The notes beneath the pieces are model-generated. The model was given only the letters and a program-made list of their open reading frames with translations. It did no database searches and was not told the origin of the DNA. Source: an uncultured Chlorobiaceae bacterium (GTDB lineage Bacteria; Bacteroidota; Chlorobiia; Chlorobiales; Chlorobiaceae). From it: DNA of 57,621 nt. Of the stretch, positions 36,707 through 45,773 are shown one piece after another. The stretch covers positions 1-57,621 of the forward strand of contig CAIXLG010000135.1 of assembly GCA_903920215.1 (NCBI GenBank), written 5' to 3'. Position 1 is the first letter of the stretch. Every line of letters begins with the position of its first letter. The translations under genes were made by a program, and so were the position numbers.

Positions 36707-37737
36707 CAGTTTGTTTCGCCCAGTTTCATGGCGGTTCTCACTTCCTGCATGGTATGGCGGGCAATGACGTTTGCCTTTGCCTCTCCTTCAAGAAGAATGT
36801 TTTTTACGAGGTCCATCTGCGACTGATAATAGTGCCGTTTTTCAATCAGCGGAGCAAGCTCGAGTGAGATATTTGCGGCACACAGCTTTTTGCAGTCGAC
36901 ACAGCCAAGAGAGCCTGAACGGCAATCTGCATCTATGCCGGCCAGTTGTTCTGGAGATGAAAACCTGGCGTGGTAACTGAATACCGTGCAGACTTCAGGG
37001 TGGCCAGGGTCATTTTTACGGATTTTAGCGGTATCGGTGACTGCAGTGCGCATTTTTTTAAAGACATCTTCAGGGCCGTCTGCAAGAAGAATGGTATTGC
37101 CCAGAGACTTTGACATTTTAGCCTTGCCATCGAGGCCCAGAAGACGTGAAAATTTTGTGATTTTAGGTTCCGGTTCGGGAAAGACTTCCCCGATAACGGG
37201 ATGAGGGTAGTGATTGTTGAATTTACGGGCTATCTCTCTGGTAATTTCCACATGAGGGATCTGGTCCTCGCCCACAGGGACAACATTGCCCTTGTAGAGC
37301 AGGATATCAGCGGCCTGCAGAACAGGGTAGCCGAGATGTCCGTAGACCATTGATTCCATATTAAGATCGCGTACCTGCTCTTTGAGTGTAGGGTTTCTTT
37401 CAAGGCGCGATGAGGTGATCAGCATGGAGAAGAGCAAAAAAAGTTCCGCATGTTCCTTGATCTGAGACTGGCGGAATACCGGGCTTTTTTCGGGGTCAAC
37501 ACCAGCGGCAAGCCAGTCGATCAGCATGTCAAGGGTGTTTGCGTATATCTCTCCGGTTTCAAGAGAGGTGGTCAGATTGTGGTAATCGGCAATGAGAAAG
37601 CAGGTTTCATAGACATGCGCGCCTTTTTCGTCAAGCAGATTCTGTTGTTGAACCCAGCTTTCAAGGGCTCCGGTATAATGCCCGAGATGAAGTTGGCCCG
37701 TAGGCCTCATCCCGCTTAAAATTCGTTGTGCTGCCAT
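36706..37737 (-). CDS. trpS: Tryptophanyl-tRNA synthetase with Fe-S-type cysteine set
   Basis: 343 residues. Class I motifs: PTGQLHLGHYTGALESWVQ (HIGH variant HLGH) and KMSKSLGNTI at about 208-213. Near the C-terminus are Cys250, Cys272, Cys279 and Cys282 (C-x21-C-x6-C-x2-C), close to the C-x22-C-x6-C-x2-C set that binds a [4Fe-4S] cluster in Thermotoga maritima TrpRS and touches the anticodon region. It charges tRNA-Trp. First gene of trpS-HAD-argS. No clear Shine-Dalgarno. Confidence 0.95.
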   Translation of the reverse strand: MAAQRILSGMRPTGQLHLGHYTGALESWVQQQNLLDEKGAHVYETCFLIADYHNLTTSLETGEIYANTLDMLIDWLAAGVDPEKSPVFRQSQIKEHAELFLLFSMLITSSRLERNPTLKEQVRDLNMESMVYGHLGYPVLQAADILLYKGNVVPVGEDQIPHVEITREIARKFNNHYPHPVIGEVFPEPEPKITKFSRLLGLDGKAKMSKSLGNTILLADGPEDVFKKMRTAVTDTAKIRKNDPGHPEVCTVFSYHARFSSPEQLAGIDADCRSGSLGCVDCKKLCAANISLELAPLIEKRHYYQSQMDLVKNILLEGEAKANVIARHTMQEVRTAMKLGETN

Positions 37738-37913
37738 AAGATAATTGTTGCTGTTTCGACCGGGGAGAGTGCGGTTGATTCAGGCAAGTCAAGGGCGTTG
37801 TTTATTTAAAGCTGTAAATGCCCAAGAAGTTATAACAGTTGACAGAAAGATAAAAGGGCTTTATTTGTTTTTTGTTTTCATAGCGCTATATTATCGAACT
37901 TGTTTTTGAATTC

Positions 37914-37943
37914 TTGACAAAAGAAGCCTTCAAAAACTGATAT
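37914..37943 (+). promoter_or_regulatory. Putative promoter of the SRP RNA gene
   Basis: TTGACA (37914-37919) is followed 18 bases later by TGATAT (37938-37943), overlapping TATATT (37941-37946). The predicted transcript start would fall at about 37949, close to the first paired base of the SRP RNA at 37947. The -10 placement is uncertain because spacing to TATATT is 21. Confidence 0.45.
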
Positions 37944-37946
37944 ATT

Positions 37947-38048
37947 AGAGAGTAAGTCCTATACAACACTCGGTTGCCCAACCATGTCAGATCCGGAAGG
38001 AAGCAGCATCCGGTAATTTGAGTGTGTGATATAGTAAGCTTACTCTCT
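37947..38048 (+). ncRNA. ffs: 4.5S-type signal recognition particle RNA
   Basis: The conserved SRP domain IV core is exact: ATGTCAGATCCGGAAGGAAG then CAGCATCC, including the GGAA tetraloop and the asymmetric internal loop bound by Ffh. Around it, AACACTC (37963-37969) faces GAGTGTG (38020-38026), and the ends AGAGAGTAAG (37947-37956) and CTTACTCTCT (38039-38048) form a perfect 10-bp stem. It is short (about 102 nt) with no Alu domain, as in most Gram-negatives. A T run follows directly, so the closing stem likely doubles as terminator. Confidence 0.93.
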
Positions 38049-38056
38049 TTTTTTAT
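38045..38056 (+). terminator. T tract ending the SRP RNA
   Basis: The terminal stem of the SRP RNA (37947-37956 with 38039-38048) runs straight into TCTTTTTTTATTT, giving a rho-independent terminator of the RNA itself. Confidence 0.6.
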
Positions 38057-38086
38057 TTAGTCACTTTTAACAGGTCGGGAGCGGTT

Positions 38087-39136
38087 ATGCAGCCAGAATT
38101 TAGAAAAAAGGAGTTATTAAGCGCGCCGGTTCGCCATATTGATATTAAAAAGCTGAATGTTGTTTCTCTCGTCGAGCAGATGGGCGATACGGCTTTTCAG
38201 GCAAGAAATCTTTCGAGAGCAGCTTCCATAGTTGATCTCATGCAGCAGGACAAGGAGTGTGCTGTCATTCTCACCCTCGCGGGCTCGCTCATCAGCGCCG
38301 GATTGAAGCAAGTTATTATTGACATGATCGATAACCATATGGTTGATGCCATTGTTTCAACAGGCGCTAATATTGTTGATCAGGACTTTTTTGAAGCACT
38401 TGGATTCCGTCATTATCAGGGTACACCGTTTATCGATGATACCACGCTCAGGGAGCTGCATATCGATCGCATTTATGATACCTATATAGATGAGGATGAT
38501 CTTCGGGTTTGTGACGATACAACGGCTCTCATTGCCAATGCCATGCAGCCTGGTGTCTACTCGTCCCGTGAATTTATTGTTGAAATGGGAAAATATATCG
38601 AGGCAAACAACCACGATAAAAACTCCATTGTGTATAAAGCTTACGAAAATGGCGTGCCGATTTTCTGCCCTGCGTTTTCTGACTGCTCTGCAGGGTTCGG
38701 GCTGGTGCACCATCAATGGAACAATCCTGACAAGCATGTTACGATTGACTCTGTGAAGGACTTTCGTGAATTGACCAGAATCAAGATCGAAAATGACAAG
38801 ACCGGTATTTTCATGATCGGCGGGGGTGTTCCCAAGAACTTTACACAGGATATTGTTGTTGCTGCTGAGGTGCTCGGGTATGAAGATGTTTCCATGCATA
38901 CGTATGCAGTACAGATTACAGTTGCCGATGAGCGTGATGGGGCTCTATCCGGTTCGACCCTCAAGGAAGCGAGCTCATGGGGCAAGGTTGATACGGTTTA
39001 CGAGCAGATGGTTTTTGCGGAAGCCACTATTGCTCTTCCGCTTATTGCCGGCTACGCATATCACAAGCGTAACTGGGAAGGCAGAAAGGCTAAAAACTTC
39101 AATGCCATGCTGGATATTCAGCAGGTAAACGTTTGA
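38087..39136 (+). CDS. Deoxyhypusine synthase-like protein
   Basis: 349 residues of the DHS family. Visible family blocks: [46 protein letters not shown] (NAD fold), [36 protein letters not shown] (GGGVPKNF), [26 protein letters not shown] with Lys300 in the place of the catalytic lysine of eukaryotic DHS. DHS moves the aminobutyl part of spermidine to eIF5A, which bacteria do not have, so the acceptor here must be different; homospermidine synthase-type chemistry (putrescine as acceptor) is one option. It directly follows the SRP RNA and precedes the transaldolase gene by 10 bp. Confidence 0.85.
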   Translation: MQPEFRKKELLSAPVRHIDIKKLNVVSLVEQMGDTAFQARNLSRAASIVDLMQQDKECAVILTLAGSLISAGLKQVIIDMIDNHMVDAIVSTGANIVDQDFFEALGFRHYQGTPFIDDTTLRELHIDRIYDTYIDEDDLRVCDDTTALIANAMQPGVYSSREFIVEMGKYIEANNHDKNSIVYKAYENGVPIFCPAFSDCSAGFGLVHHQWNNPDKHVTIDSVKDFRELTRIKIENDKTGIFMIGGGVPKNFTQDIVVAAEVLGYEDVSMHTYAVQITVADERDGALSGSTLKEASSWGKVDTVYEQMVFAEATIALPLIAGYAYHKRNWEGRKAKNFNAMLDIQQVNV

Positions 39137-39146
39137 GGAGATTACA

Positions 39147-39815
39147 ATGAAATTTTTTATTGATTCGGCTGATCTTGAGGAAATTCAGAGTGCCAAGGAT
39201 CTTGGAGTTCTTGACGGTGTTACGACCAATCCTTCGCTCATTGCAAAAATTGTCGGGGATCCATCCAGGTTTACCTATCAGGATTTCAAGGACCATATTG
39301 CCAGGATATGCGACATTGTCGATGGTCCCGTGAGTGCTGAAGTGACCTGTCTTGAGACCCGGGAGATGATTGTTGAGGGTGAGGACCTTGCGGCGATTCA
39401 TGAAAACGTGGTCATTAAATGTCCGCTGACCATAAACGGACTCAAAGCCATACGGCATTTTTCAGAACAGGGGATCCGCACTAATGCGACGCTTGTGTTT
39501 TCTCCAAACCAGGCGCTGCTTGCAGCCAAGGCAGGAGCGAGCTATGTGAGCCCTTTTATAGGAAGGCTGGACGATATCAGTACCGATGGAATGGGGCTTG
39601 TTGAGCAGATTGTAACCATCTATGACAACTATGGCTATACGACAGAGGTGATTGTCGCCAGCGTGCGCCATCCTCAGCATGTTGTTGATTCTGCGATGCT
39701 TGGAGCTGATATTGCTACCATCCCGTACAGTATTATCCGCCAGCTCGTCAATCATCCGCTGACAGATCTCGGGCTTAAAAAGTTTATGGAAGATGCTGCT
39801 GTCATGAAAAAATAA
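39147..39815 (+). CDS. tal: Transaldolase, small TalC/fructose-6-phosphate aldolase type
   Basis: 222 residues, the length of the short single-domain family rather than the ~315-residue TalA/B type. Motifs: [32 protein letters not shown] at the start, [15 protein letters not shown] with the Schiff-base lysine in the barrel, and [14 protein letters not shown]. It exchanges the dihydroxyacetone unit between fructose 6-phosphate and erythrose 4-phosphate in the non-oxidative pentose phosphate pathway; an aldolase-only activity is the alternative. A GAGGAG Shine-Dalgarno precedes the ATG. Probably co-transcribed with the upstream DHS-like gene. Confidence 0.92.
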   Translation: MKFFIDSADLEEIQSAKDLGVLDGVTTNPSLIAKIVGDPSRFTYQDFKDHIARICDIVDGPVSAEVTCLETREMIVEGEDLAAIHENVVIKCPLTINGLKAIRHFSEQGIRTNATLVFSPNQALLAAKAGASYVSPFIGRLDDISTDGMGLVEQIVTIYDNYGYTTEVIVASVRHPQHVVDSAMLGADIATIPYSIIRQLVNHPLTDLGLKKFMEDAAVMKK

Positions 39816-39861
39816 CAGCACTCCCCGCTTGAATAATGGAGGCTGATTGCAACAAGGCTTA

Positions 39862-40380
39862 TCAGCGGGAGATAACTTCAACTTTGACTTTTGCGGTGCC
39901 TTTTTCGAAGAATCCCAGTTGTTTTGCGGCTTCAGCGCTCAGATCAATAACCCGGTCATCGACAAACGGGCCGCGATCATTGACCCGGACTATGATTGAT
40001 GCCTGGGTGGAAAGGTTGGTTACCTTTACCAGAGAGGGCAGTGGAAGATATTTGTGGGCTGCGCTTGGTTTTGAGGGGTCGAATGTTTCTCCATATGCTG
40101 TTGGCTGTCCATTATGCTGATCGAGGGTTTCCTTGCCGTACCATGATGCGGTGCCTGTTTCCTCAAAGGCGATGGCTTCTTCGTAGTTCATGGGCACATA
40201 GACCCTGCCGTTGATTATATACGGGGTGTTTTTGATTTTACCCAGCCGGTAAGCCTCCTCTGGTGAAATACCTCTGAAGTCATGCTTTGAATAAGGGGTG
40301 CGTGTTGATGTACATGAACTGATTGCCAGAGGGAGCACTATGCATCCGGCCAGAATAAACTTTCGGATCATCTCTTTCAT
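39862..40380 (-). CDS. rlpA: RlpA-family septal lipoprotein (lytic transglycosylase-like)
   Basis: 172 residues: lipoprotein signal with Cys23 (LAISSC), an unrelated linker, then the double-psi beta-barrel domain GTASWYGKETLDQHNGQPTAYGE through SLVKVTNLSTQASIIVRVNDRGPFVDDRVIDLSAEAAKQLGF. The aspartate in NDRGPF is the catalytic residue in RlpA. The C-terminal SPOR domain that brings E. coli RlpA to septal glycan is absent. It cuts bare glycan strands in relatives. It converges with the transaldolase gene across 46 bp. Confidence 0.9.
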   Translation of the reverse strand: MKEMIRKFILAGCIVLPLAISSCTSTRTPYSKHDFRGISPEEAYRLGKIKNTPYIINGRVYVPMNYEEAIAFEETGTASWYGKETLDQHNGQPTAYGETFDPSKPSAAHKYLPLPSLVKVTNLSTQASIIVRVNDRGPFVDDRVIDLSAEAAKQLGFFEKGTAKVKVEVISR

Positions 40381-40467
40381 TGTGTTTCATTTGCTTTAAA
40401 CATAGCTATTTTACGAGAAATTACCTGATAACCTGTATGTTTCATTACGGAGGCGTCATGTGGCTCG

Positions 40468-41277
40468 GTGTTGGAGAATGGAGAAGCAGATTTTCGAAAT
40501 GTTATGGCTGAAAAACACACAACGCAAAGTCCTTTCGGCGTTCTTATTATTCATGGGTTCACTGCGACGCTTGAGAGTGTAAGCGCTTTATATGCGCCGC
40601 TGTGTGAGCTTGGCATTCCGGTTCTCATGCCTCAGCTTGCAGGACATGGGGCTTCATCTCCCGATGCGCTCCGGGGCGTAACTTGGGAAGACTGGATGAG
40701 TGACGTCGACAAGGCATTTCAGGAGCTTCGCTGTTCGGCAGAGCAGGTTATTATTATCGGTCACAGCATGGGTACTCTTCTTGCAATTAATCTTGCTGTC
40801 AGATATGAGAGCGAGACTGATTCGCTGGTGCTTGTGGCGCCGGCTATCAAACTTGCCTCTCTCTTTGCTCCGGGTCGTCCTCTGCATTTTGCTGTGCCAC
40901 TCGTGAGCGGGATCATAAAAAAATGGGATCTTAAACCTTATGCCGCCAAGGGCAATGCAGGGTGTTCTCCGCATTATGCATGGGTTCCTACAGATGCTGT
41001 TGTTTCGTTTTTTGACCTGCTCAAAAAAAGCCTGCCTCTTTTGAGTAAGGTTACTGTTCCTGTTTTTATTCTGCATAACCGCAGGGAGAGTACTGTCCTT
41101 CCTGAAAGTGCAACCATACTCTGCGACAGGATAGCTACCAAGCCTTCGGAAAAGTCAATCGTGTGGCTGGAGCGTTCGGAACATCAGACGTTTTGTGATT
41201 GCGAAAGAGAGGCAGCGGTGAAGTCTATTGTCGATTATGTGTCAGGGAGGATTGCTCGAAAATCCAAGGCTGTCTGA
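40468..41277 (+). CDS. Alpha/beta hydrolase (carboxylesterase/lipase type)
   Basis: About 269 residues from GTG 40468 or 257 from ATG 40504. It has the family start GVLIIHGFTATLESVSALYAPL (oxyanion HGF), LPQLAGHGASS-type loop, the nucleophile elbow GHSMGTLLAINLA, an acid in PVFILHNRRESTV and the C-terminal His in LERSEHQTFCDCE. It looks like the Est30/monoacylglycerol lipase group; the substrate is unknown. A clean GGAGG (40449-40453) actually fits ATG 40458, which opens a 17-codon frame ending at 40511 and overlapping ATG 40504, so a coupled leader peptide is possible. The cyclase gene follows 2 bp later. Confidence 0.8.
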   Translation: MLENGEADFRNVMAEKHTTQSPFGVLIIHGFTATLESVSALYAPLCELGIPVLMPQLAGHGASSPDALRGVTWEDWMSDVDKAFQELRCSAEQVIIIGHSMGTLLAINLAVRYESETDSLVLVAPAIKLASLFAPGRPLHFAVPLVSGIIKKWDLKPYAAKGNAGCSPHYAWVPTDAVVSFFDLLKKSLPLLSKVTVPVFILHNRRESTVLPESATILCDRIATKPSEKSIVWLERSEHQTFCDCEREAAVKSIVDYVSGRIARKSKAV

Positions 41278-41279
41278 CA

Positions 41280-41933
41280 ATGCTGGTAATTGATTTGAGT
41301 CAGACCATCCATCCGGACATGCCCTGTTATCCGGGGACGCCGCAACCGGTATTTCAGCAGCTTTCATCCATTGAAAAGGATGGCTATGCAGAACAGCTTC
41401 TTACTCTTTCATCTCATACTGGCACTCATGTTGACCTGCCTTCGCATATTTTGCCAGAAGGGAACTCGCTTGATGCCTTGAGCCTTGACCGGTTTACGGG
41501 AAAAGGCTTCGCTATTGATCTTCGGGCTTTAGTTTGTGGTGTCATTTCCCCTGGAGAGCTCCAGGCTTACGAAGTTCAATTGCAAGAGTGCGATTTTCTG
41601 CTGCTTTGCTCGGGATGGAGTGAGTACTGGGGCCGAGGAGAATATTACACCGGTTACCCGGTACTCTCCCCTGAAGCGGCCCTGTGGTTGACTGGTTTTC
41701 ATCTGAAAGGGATTGGCGTTGATATGATTTCAGTTGATTCTTCGGACTCAGTTGATTTTTCCGTTCATTCCATGCTCCTTCGGAGCGGGATACTCATCAT
41801 TGAAAATCTTGCCGATCTCTCTTCGCTTTTACACTCCACCTTCATTTTTTCCTGCTTTCCACTTAAAATCGCACAGGCAGAAGCTGCGCCCCTCAGAGCG
41901 GTTGCTTTGGTCGATGAGGTCAGTCACAGGTGA
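41280..41933 (+). CDS. Cyclase-family hydrolase (kynurenine formamidase-like)
   Basis: 217 residues from ATG 41280, which starts the family pattern MLVIDLSQTIHPDMPCYPGTPQP. The metal-binding signature of the family is SSHTGTHVDLPSHILPEG (HxGTHxDxPxH), with GKGFAIDL downstream and HSMLLRSGILIIENLADLSSL near the end. Relatives include arylformamidase and other metal-dependent cyclic amide or ester hydrolases; the substrate is not known. It starts 2 bp after the alpha/beta hydrolase stop, and the two hydrolases likely share an mRNA. An in-frame extension to 41199 lies inside the neighbour and is unlikely. Confidence 0.85.
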   Translation: MLVIDLSQTIHPDMPCYPGTPQPVFQQLSSIEKDGYAEQLLTLSSHTGTHVDLPSHILPEGNSLDALSLDRFTGKGFAIDLRALVCGVISPGELQAYEVQLQECDFLLLCSGWSEYWGRGEYYTGYPVLSPEAALWLTGFHLKGIGVDMISVDSSDSVDFSVHSMLLRSGILIIENLADLSSLLHSTFIFSCFPLKIAQAEAAPLRAVALVDEVSHR

Positions 41934-42021
41934 TTTTTTTATTGGAAGTTAGCAAAGAGGAAAGTAAATTGCGGCCCTCAGGAGAAAATCCACTGTTCTT
42001 TTCCATCGAAATAACCACAGT

Positions 42022-42684
42022 ATGAATACCATGCTCTTGTATTCCTCGATTACCAAAAAAGTGCTTATGGCACTTGCAGGGCTTTTTCTGGTTACGTTTT
42101 TATGTGTGCATCTGGGCATCAATCTGATGCTGCTGAAAGATGACGGAGGTCGCATGTTTACCGAAGCAGCAACCTTCATGGGTACCAACCCGCTGATTAA
42201 AGTGTTTGAGATTGTTCTTTTTGCAGGATTTCTGCTCCATATACTCTTCGGTGTACTGGTTTCCTTCCAGAATCGTGCTGCACGGCCAACCGCCTATGCT
42301 TGCGCGAACAACTCGGAAACATCGTTTTTTTCCAAGTACATGTTTCATACCGGTATCATTGTTTTCATCTTCCTCGTCCTCCACTTTATAGATTTCTACT
42401 TCATCAAGATCGGCATTATCGCTCCCCCCCGAGGTATAGAACCCCACGACTTCTATCATCGAACCCTGCTTCTGTTTTCAACTCCCTGGTATGCACTGCT
42501 CTATATTATCAGCTTTATATTCCTTGGTATTCACTTGAATCATGCCATTCAGTCAGGATTTCAGACGCTCGGCTTGAACCACAGCAAATATACGGATGCA
42601 GTAAAGTTTCTCGGTTCGGCCTATTCGGTTCTTATTACAGTAGGCTTCAGTGTTATACCTGTTTATCTCCTAATATTTAAATAA
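42022..42684 (+). CDS. sdhC: Succinate dehydrogenase/fumarate reductase cytochrome b subunit
   Basis: 220 residues with five membrane helices, the B-type single-subunit anchor (as in Bacillus and Bacteroidota), not the two-subunit C/D type. SSITKKVLMALAGLFLVTFLCVHLGINL opens it; histidines in helices at HLGINL, LLHILFG, MFHTGI, LVLHFID and GIHLNHAI are the likely ligands of two hemes. It docks SdhAB to the membrane and passes electrons to quinone. First gene of sdhCAB, 88 bp after the cyclase gene. In a reductive TCA organism the complex would act mostly as fumarate reductase (inference). Confidence 0.9.
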   Translation: MNTMLLYSSITKKVLMALAGLFLVTFLCVHLGINLMLLKDDGGRMFTEAATFMGTNPLIKVFEIVLFAGFLLHILFGVLVSFQNRAARPTAYACANNSETSFFSKYMFHTGIIVFIFLVLHFIDFYFIKIGIIAPPRGIEPHDFYHRTLLLFSTPWYALLYIISFIFLGIHLNHAIQSGFQTLGLNHSKYTDAVKFLGSAYSVLITVGFSVIPVYLLIFK

Positions 42685-42742
42685 TATAACAATTATCGAC
42701 GACTGTGTTATTCATTGAAAACAACACTCACAACACTCCTCA

Positions 42743-44683
42743 ATGACACGCCTCAACGCCAGAATCCCTGAAGGGCCGGTGGCTGAAAAATGGACTGCCT
42801 ACAAATCGGGCTGCAAGCTGGTAAATCCCAACAATAAACGCAAACTTGATATCATCGTGGTCGGCACAGGCCTTGCCGGGGCTTCGGCCGCAGCATCGCT
42901 CGGTCAACTCGGGTACAATGTCAAGGTGTTCTGCTACCAGGATACTCCCCGCCGTGCTCACAGTATTGCCGCACAGGGGGGCATCAATGCCGCCAAAAAC
43001 TATCAGAATGACGGAGACAGCGCTTACCGGCTCTTTTACGATACCATCAAAGGCGGCGATTACCGTGCGCGTGAAGCCAATGTCTACCGGCTTGCTGAGG
43101 TCAGCAATCAGATTATTGACCTTTGCGTGGCACAGGGTGTGCCTTTCGCCCGCGAATACGGCGGTCTTCTGACCAACCGTTCTTTCGGGGGAGCACAGGT
43201 ATCAAGAACTTTTTATGCAAGGGGCCAGACCGGACAGCAGCTGCTGCTTGGCGCCTATGGAGCATTAAGCCGGCAGATTGCTTCAGGCAATGTTACGCTG
43301 TTCAATCGGCGCGATGTGCTCGATATGGTGCTTGTCGATGGAAAAGCACGAGGGATCATTACCCGAAACCTGGTAACCGGCGAAATAGAGCGCCATGCAG
43401 CTCATGCCGTTGTTCTTGCTAATGGCGGTTATGGGAATGTTTTTTTCCTCTCTACCAACGCTATGGGCTCAAACGTGACTCCTGCATGGAGCGCCTATCG
43501 AAGAGGGGCGATGTTTGCCAACCCGGCGTTTACACAGATTCATCCTACCTGTATTCCTGTGCATGGCGATGCGCAGTCAAAGCTTACCCTGATGAGCGAA
43601 AGCCTGCGAAATGATGGCAGGATATGGGTTCCAGCCAAACTAAAGGATGTTGAAAGGCTCAGGAACAAAGAGGTAAAGCCTTCCGATATTGCAGAGGGTG
43701 ACCGTGATTATTATCTCGAGCGTCGCTATCCTGCTTTCGGTAATCTTGTGCCGAGAGATGTGGCCTCAAGGGCTGCCAAGGAGCGCTGTGACGCAGGTTT
43801 CGGAGTGGGCAGTACAGGGGTTGCGGTCTATCTTGATTTTGCCGATGCCATAAAGCGCAAGGGCCATGATACCATTGACTCTCTCTACGGAAACCTTTTC
43901 CAGATGTATCAGCAGATCGTGGCGGAGAGTCCCTATGAAACACCGATGATGATCTATCCTGCAGTTCATTATACCATGGGCGGTCTCTGGGTTGATTATG
44001 AACTGATGACCACCATTCCCGGTCTTTATGCTATCGGCGAGTGCAATTTTTCCGATCACGGAGCGAATCGTCTTGGCGCCTCAGCACTCATGCAGGGTCT
44101 TGCCGACGGTTATTTCGTGCTCCCCTATACCATAGGCAACTACTTGGCAGCTGAAATTCATACTCCCCGATTTGATACCGCATCTTCTGAATTCAACATT
44201 GCAGCCGAGGGAGTCACTGATCGCCTGAAGGCCATAAAAAACAGTGGAGCAAAGGAGTCTGTCGATCATTTTCATCGCCGTCTCGGCAAGATCATGTGGG
44301 AGTATTGCGGAATGGCTCGAAACGAAGCGGGGCTTAACGAAGCGCTTTATCTCATTGCCGAGCTGCGCAACGAATTTGCCCGAGGGGTTAAAATTCCCGG
44401 AGGCCTGGATGAGTACAATCCCGAACTTGAGAAAGCCTTCAGGGTCGCTGATTTTATCGATCTGGGTGAACTCATGGTGCGTGATGCACTGCAACGGCGG
44501 GAGTCGTGCGGTGGACATTTCAGGGAAGAGTATCAGACCAGTGAAGGCGAAGCACTTCGTAACGATGATGACTTCGCATTTGTCGGTGCATGGGAGTACA
44601 AGGGGCGTGATGCTGCTGCCGAGCTGCACCGTGAGGAACTTCAATTCAATGAGATCAAGCTCTCCCAGCGGAGCTATAAATAA
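42743..44683 (+). CDS. sdhA: Succinate dehydrogenase/fumarate reductase flavoprotein subunit
   Basis: 646 residues. FAD fold start [30 protein letters not shown], the covalent-flavin region [18 protein letters not shown] (His for FAD linkage), [24 protein letters not shown], an active-site [52 protein letters not shown] and [19 protein letters not shown]. It interconverts succinate and fumarate. The 58-bp gap to sdhC carries no visible promoter. Full length for the Bacteroidota/Chlorobiota form. Confidence 0.96.
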   Translation: MTRLNARIPEGPVAEKWTAYKSGCKLVNPNNKRKLDIIVVGTGLAGASAAASLGQLGYNVKVFCYQDTPRRAHSIAAQGGINAAKNYQNDGDSAYRLFYDTIKGGDYRAREANVYRLAEVSNQIIDLCVAQGVPFAREYGGLLTNRSFGGAQVSRTFYARGQTGQQLLLGAYGALSRQIASGNVTLFNRRDVLDMVLVDGKARGIITRNLVTGEIERHAAHAVVLANGGYGNVFFLSTNAMGSNVTPAWSAYRRGAMFANPAFTQIHPTCIPVHGDAQSKLTLMSESLRNDGRIWVPAKLKDVERLRNKEVKPSDIAEGDRDYYLERRYPAFGNLVPRDVASRAAKERCDAGFGVGSTGVAVYLDFADAIKRKGHDTIDSLYGNLFQMYQQIVAESPYETPMMIYPAVHYTMGGLWVDYELMTTIPGLYAIGECNFSDHGANRLGASALMQGLADGYFVLPYTIGNYLAAEIHTPRFDTASSEFNIAAEGVTDRLKAIKNSGAKESVDHFHRRLGKIMWEYCGMARNEAGLNEALYLIAELRNEFARGVKIPGGLDEYNPELEKAFRVADFIDLGELMVRDALQRRESCGGHFREEYQTSEGEALRNDDDFAFVGAWEYKGRDAAAELHREELQFNEIKLSQRSYK

Positions 44684-44692
44684 CAGGTTATT

Positions 44693-45466
44693 ATGAAATT
44701 TACGCTGAAGATCTGGCGACAGAAAAATGCAGATGCCAAAGGGCAGATGGTTTCATATGATGTGACAGAAATCTCTCCTGACAGCTCTTTTTTTGAAATG
44801 CTTGATACCCTTAACCAGAAGCTCATCATGAGCGGCGGTGACCCTGTTTCCTTTGACCATGATTGCCGGGAGGGTATCTGCGGCACCTGCAGCCTTTACA
44901 TCAATGGACGTCCTCATGGGCCTGTAAAAGGGGTTACTACCTGCCAGCTGCACATGCGTTCGTTCAAGGATGGCGATACCATCCATATCGAACCATGGAG
45001 GGCTAAAGCGTTTCCCGTCATCAGTGATTTGATTGTTGACCGAAGTGCATTCGACAAAATCATTCAGGCTGGCGGTTTTGTCTCTGTGAATACCGGCGGT
45101 GTGCCTGATGCCAATACCATCCCCGTACCAAAAGAGAAGTCGGATGAAGCGTTTGATGCGGCGACCTGCATCGGTTGCGGGGCCTGTGTGGCAGCCTGTT
45201 CCAATGCGGCGGCCATGCTTTTTATCGGGGCAAAGGTATCACATCTTGCTCTCCTTCCCCAGGGTCAGGTTGAGGCGGCCAAGCGGGTAGAGAAGATGGT
45301 TGCTCGAATGGATGATCTTGGATTTGGCAACTGCAGCAATACTTATGCCTGTGAAGCTGAATGTCCCAAAGGCATTTCAATATCCAATATTGCCCGCATG
45401 AATCGGGAGTTTCTCAGTTCGAAGCTTTTTGCTGAAAAGGAAAAGATTATCCAGGACTCCCTCTAA
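44693..45466 (+). CDS. sdhB: Succinate dehydrogenase/fumarate reductase iron-sulfur subunit
   Basis: 257 residues. The plant-type ferredoxin N-terminal domain carries [23 protein letters not shown] (2Fe-2S cysteines, Cys-x4-Cys-x2-Cys) and a later ligand in VTTCQLHM; the C-terminal domain has [13 protein letters not shown] and [15 protein letters not shown] for the [4Fe-4S] and [3Fe-4S] centres. It carries electrons between the flavin and the cytochrome. 9 bp after sdhA, last gene of the operon. Confidence 0.96.
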   Translation: MKFTLKIWRQKNADAKGQMVSYDVTEISPDSSFFEMLDTLNQKLIMSGGDPVSFDHDCREGICGTCSLYINGRPHGPVKGVTTCQLHMRSFKDGDTIHIEPWRAKAFPVISDLIVDRSAFDKIIQAGGFVSVNTGGVPDANTIPVPKEKSDEAFDAATCIGCGACVAACSNAAAMLFIGAKVSHLALLPQGQVEAAKRVEKMVARMDDLGFGNCSNTYACEAECPKGISISNIARMNREFLSSKLFAEKEKIIQDSL

Positions 45467-45472
45467 AAGAGA

Positions 45473-45514
45473 GAACCGGCCCGTTGCTCCTCTTCATAGA
45501 GTATAGGCCGGTTC
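45473..45514 (+). terminator. Hairpin after sdhB (weak terminator)
   Basis: GAACCGGCC (45473-45481) pairs perfectly with GGCCGGTTC (45506-45514) over a 24-base loop, six bases after the sdhB stop. No T run follows, so termination strength is doubtful. Confidence 0.4.
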
Positions 45515-45773
45515 CATTGCATTGCCCGCTTTTTTGAAAAAGCAATGACACTCATCATGCTGATTCAATCCAGTCTACCCTTTTTCTTCGCCCAGCCGAC
45601 AGATCTCTTTCCGGTTGCAGTTGCACTACAATCTGTTATTTCAACGGCATGAGCCTTCGGGAACATACAAGAAACGCCGAGTATTCCGTATCTTTTTGAA
45701 GGGAGTGAATTCTTTGGATTGAAAAGCTGTTATTTTTATTTCACTGGAGTTATAACTTCAAAATGTTAAAGCC
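45515..45773. other. Gene-free stretch before the eRF1-like gene
   Basis: No coding sequence or RNA is recognised. It is AT-rich near its right end, which probably holds the promoter of the following gene (a TTGAAA at about 45719 and TTATAAC at about 45752 are too far apart to be a standard pair). Confidence 0.3.

Noticed and set aside
37848-37872. TTGACA with TATTTG 17-18 bases later as a second promoter before the SRP RNA
   Set aside because: The -10 is poor and the closer TTGACA at 37914 explains the RNA start better.
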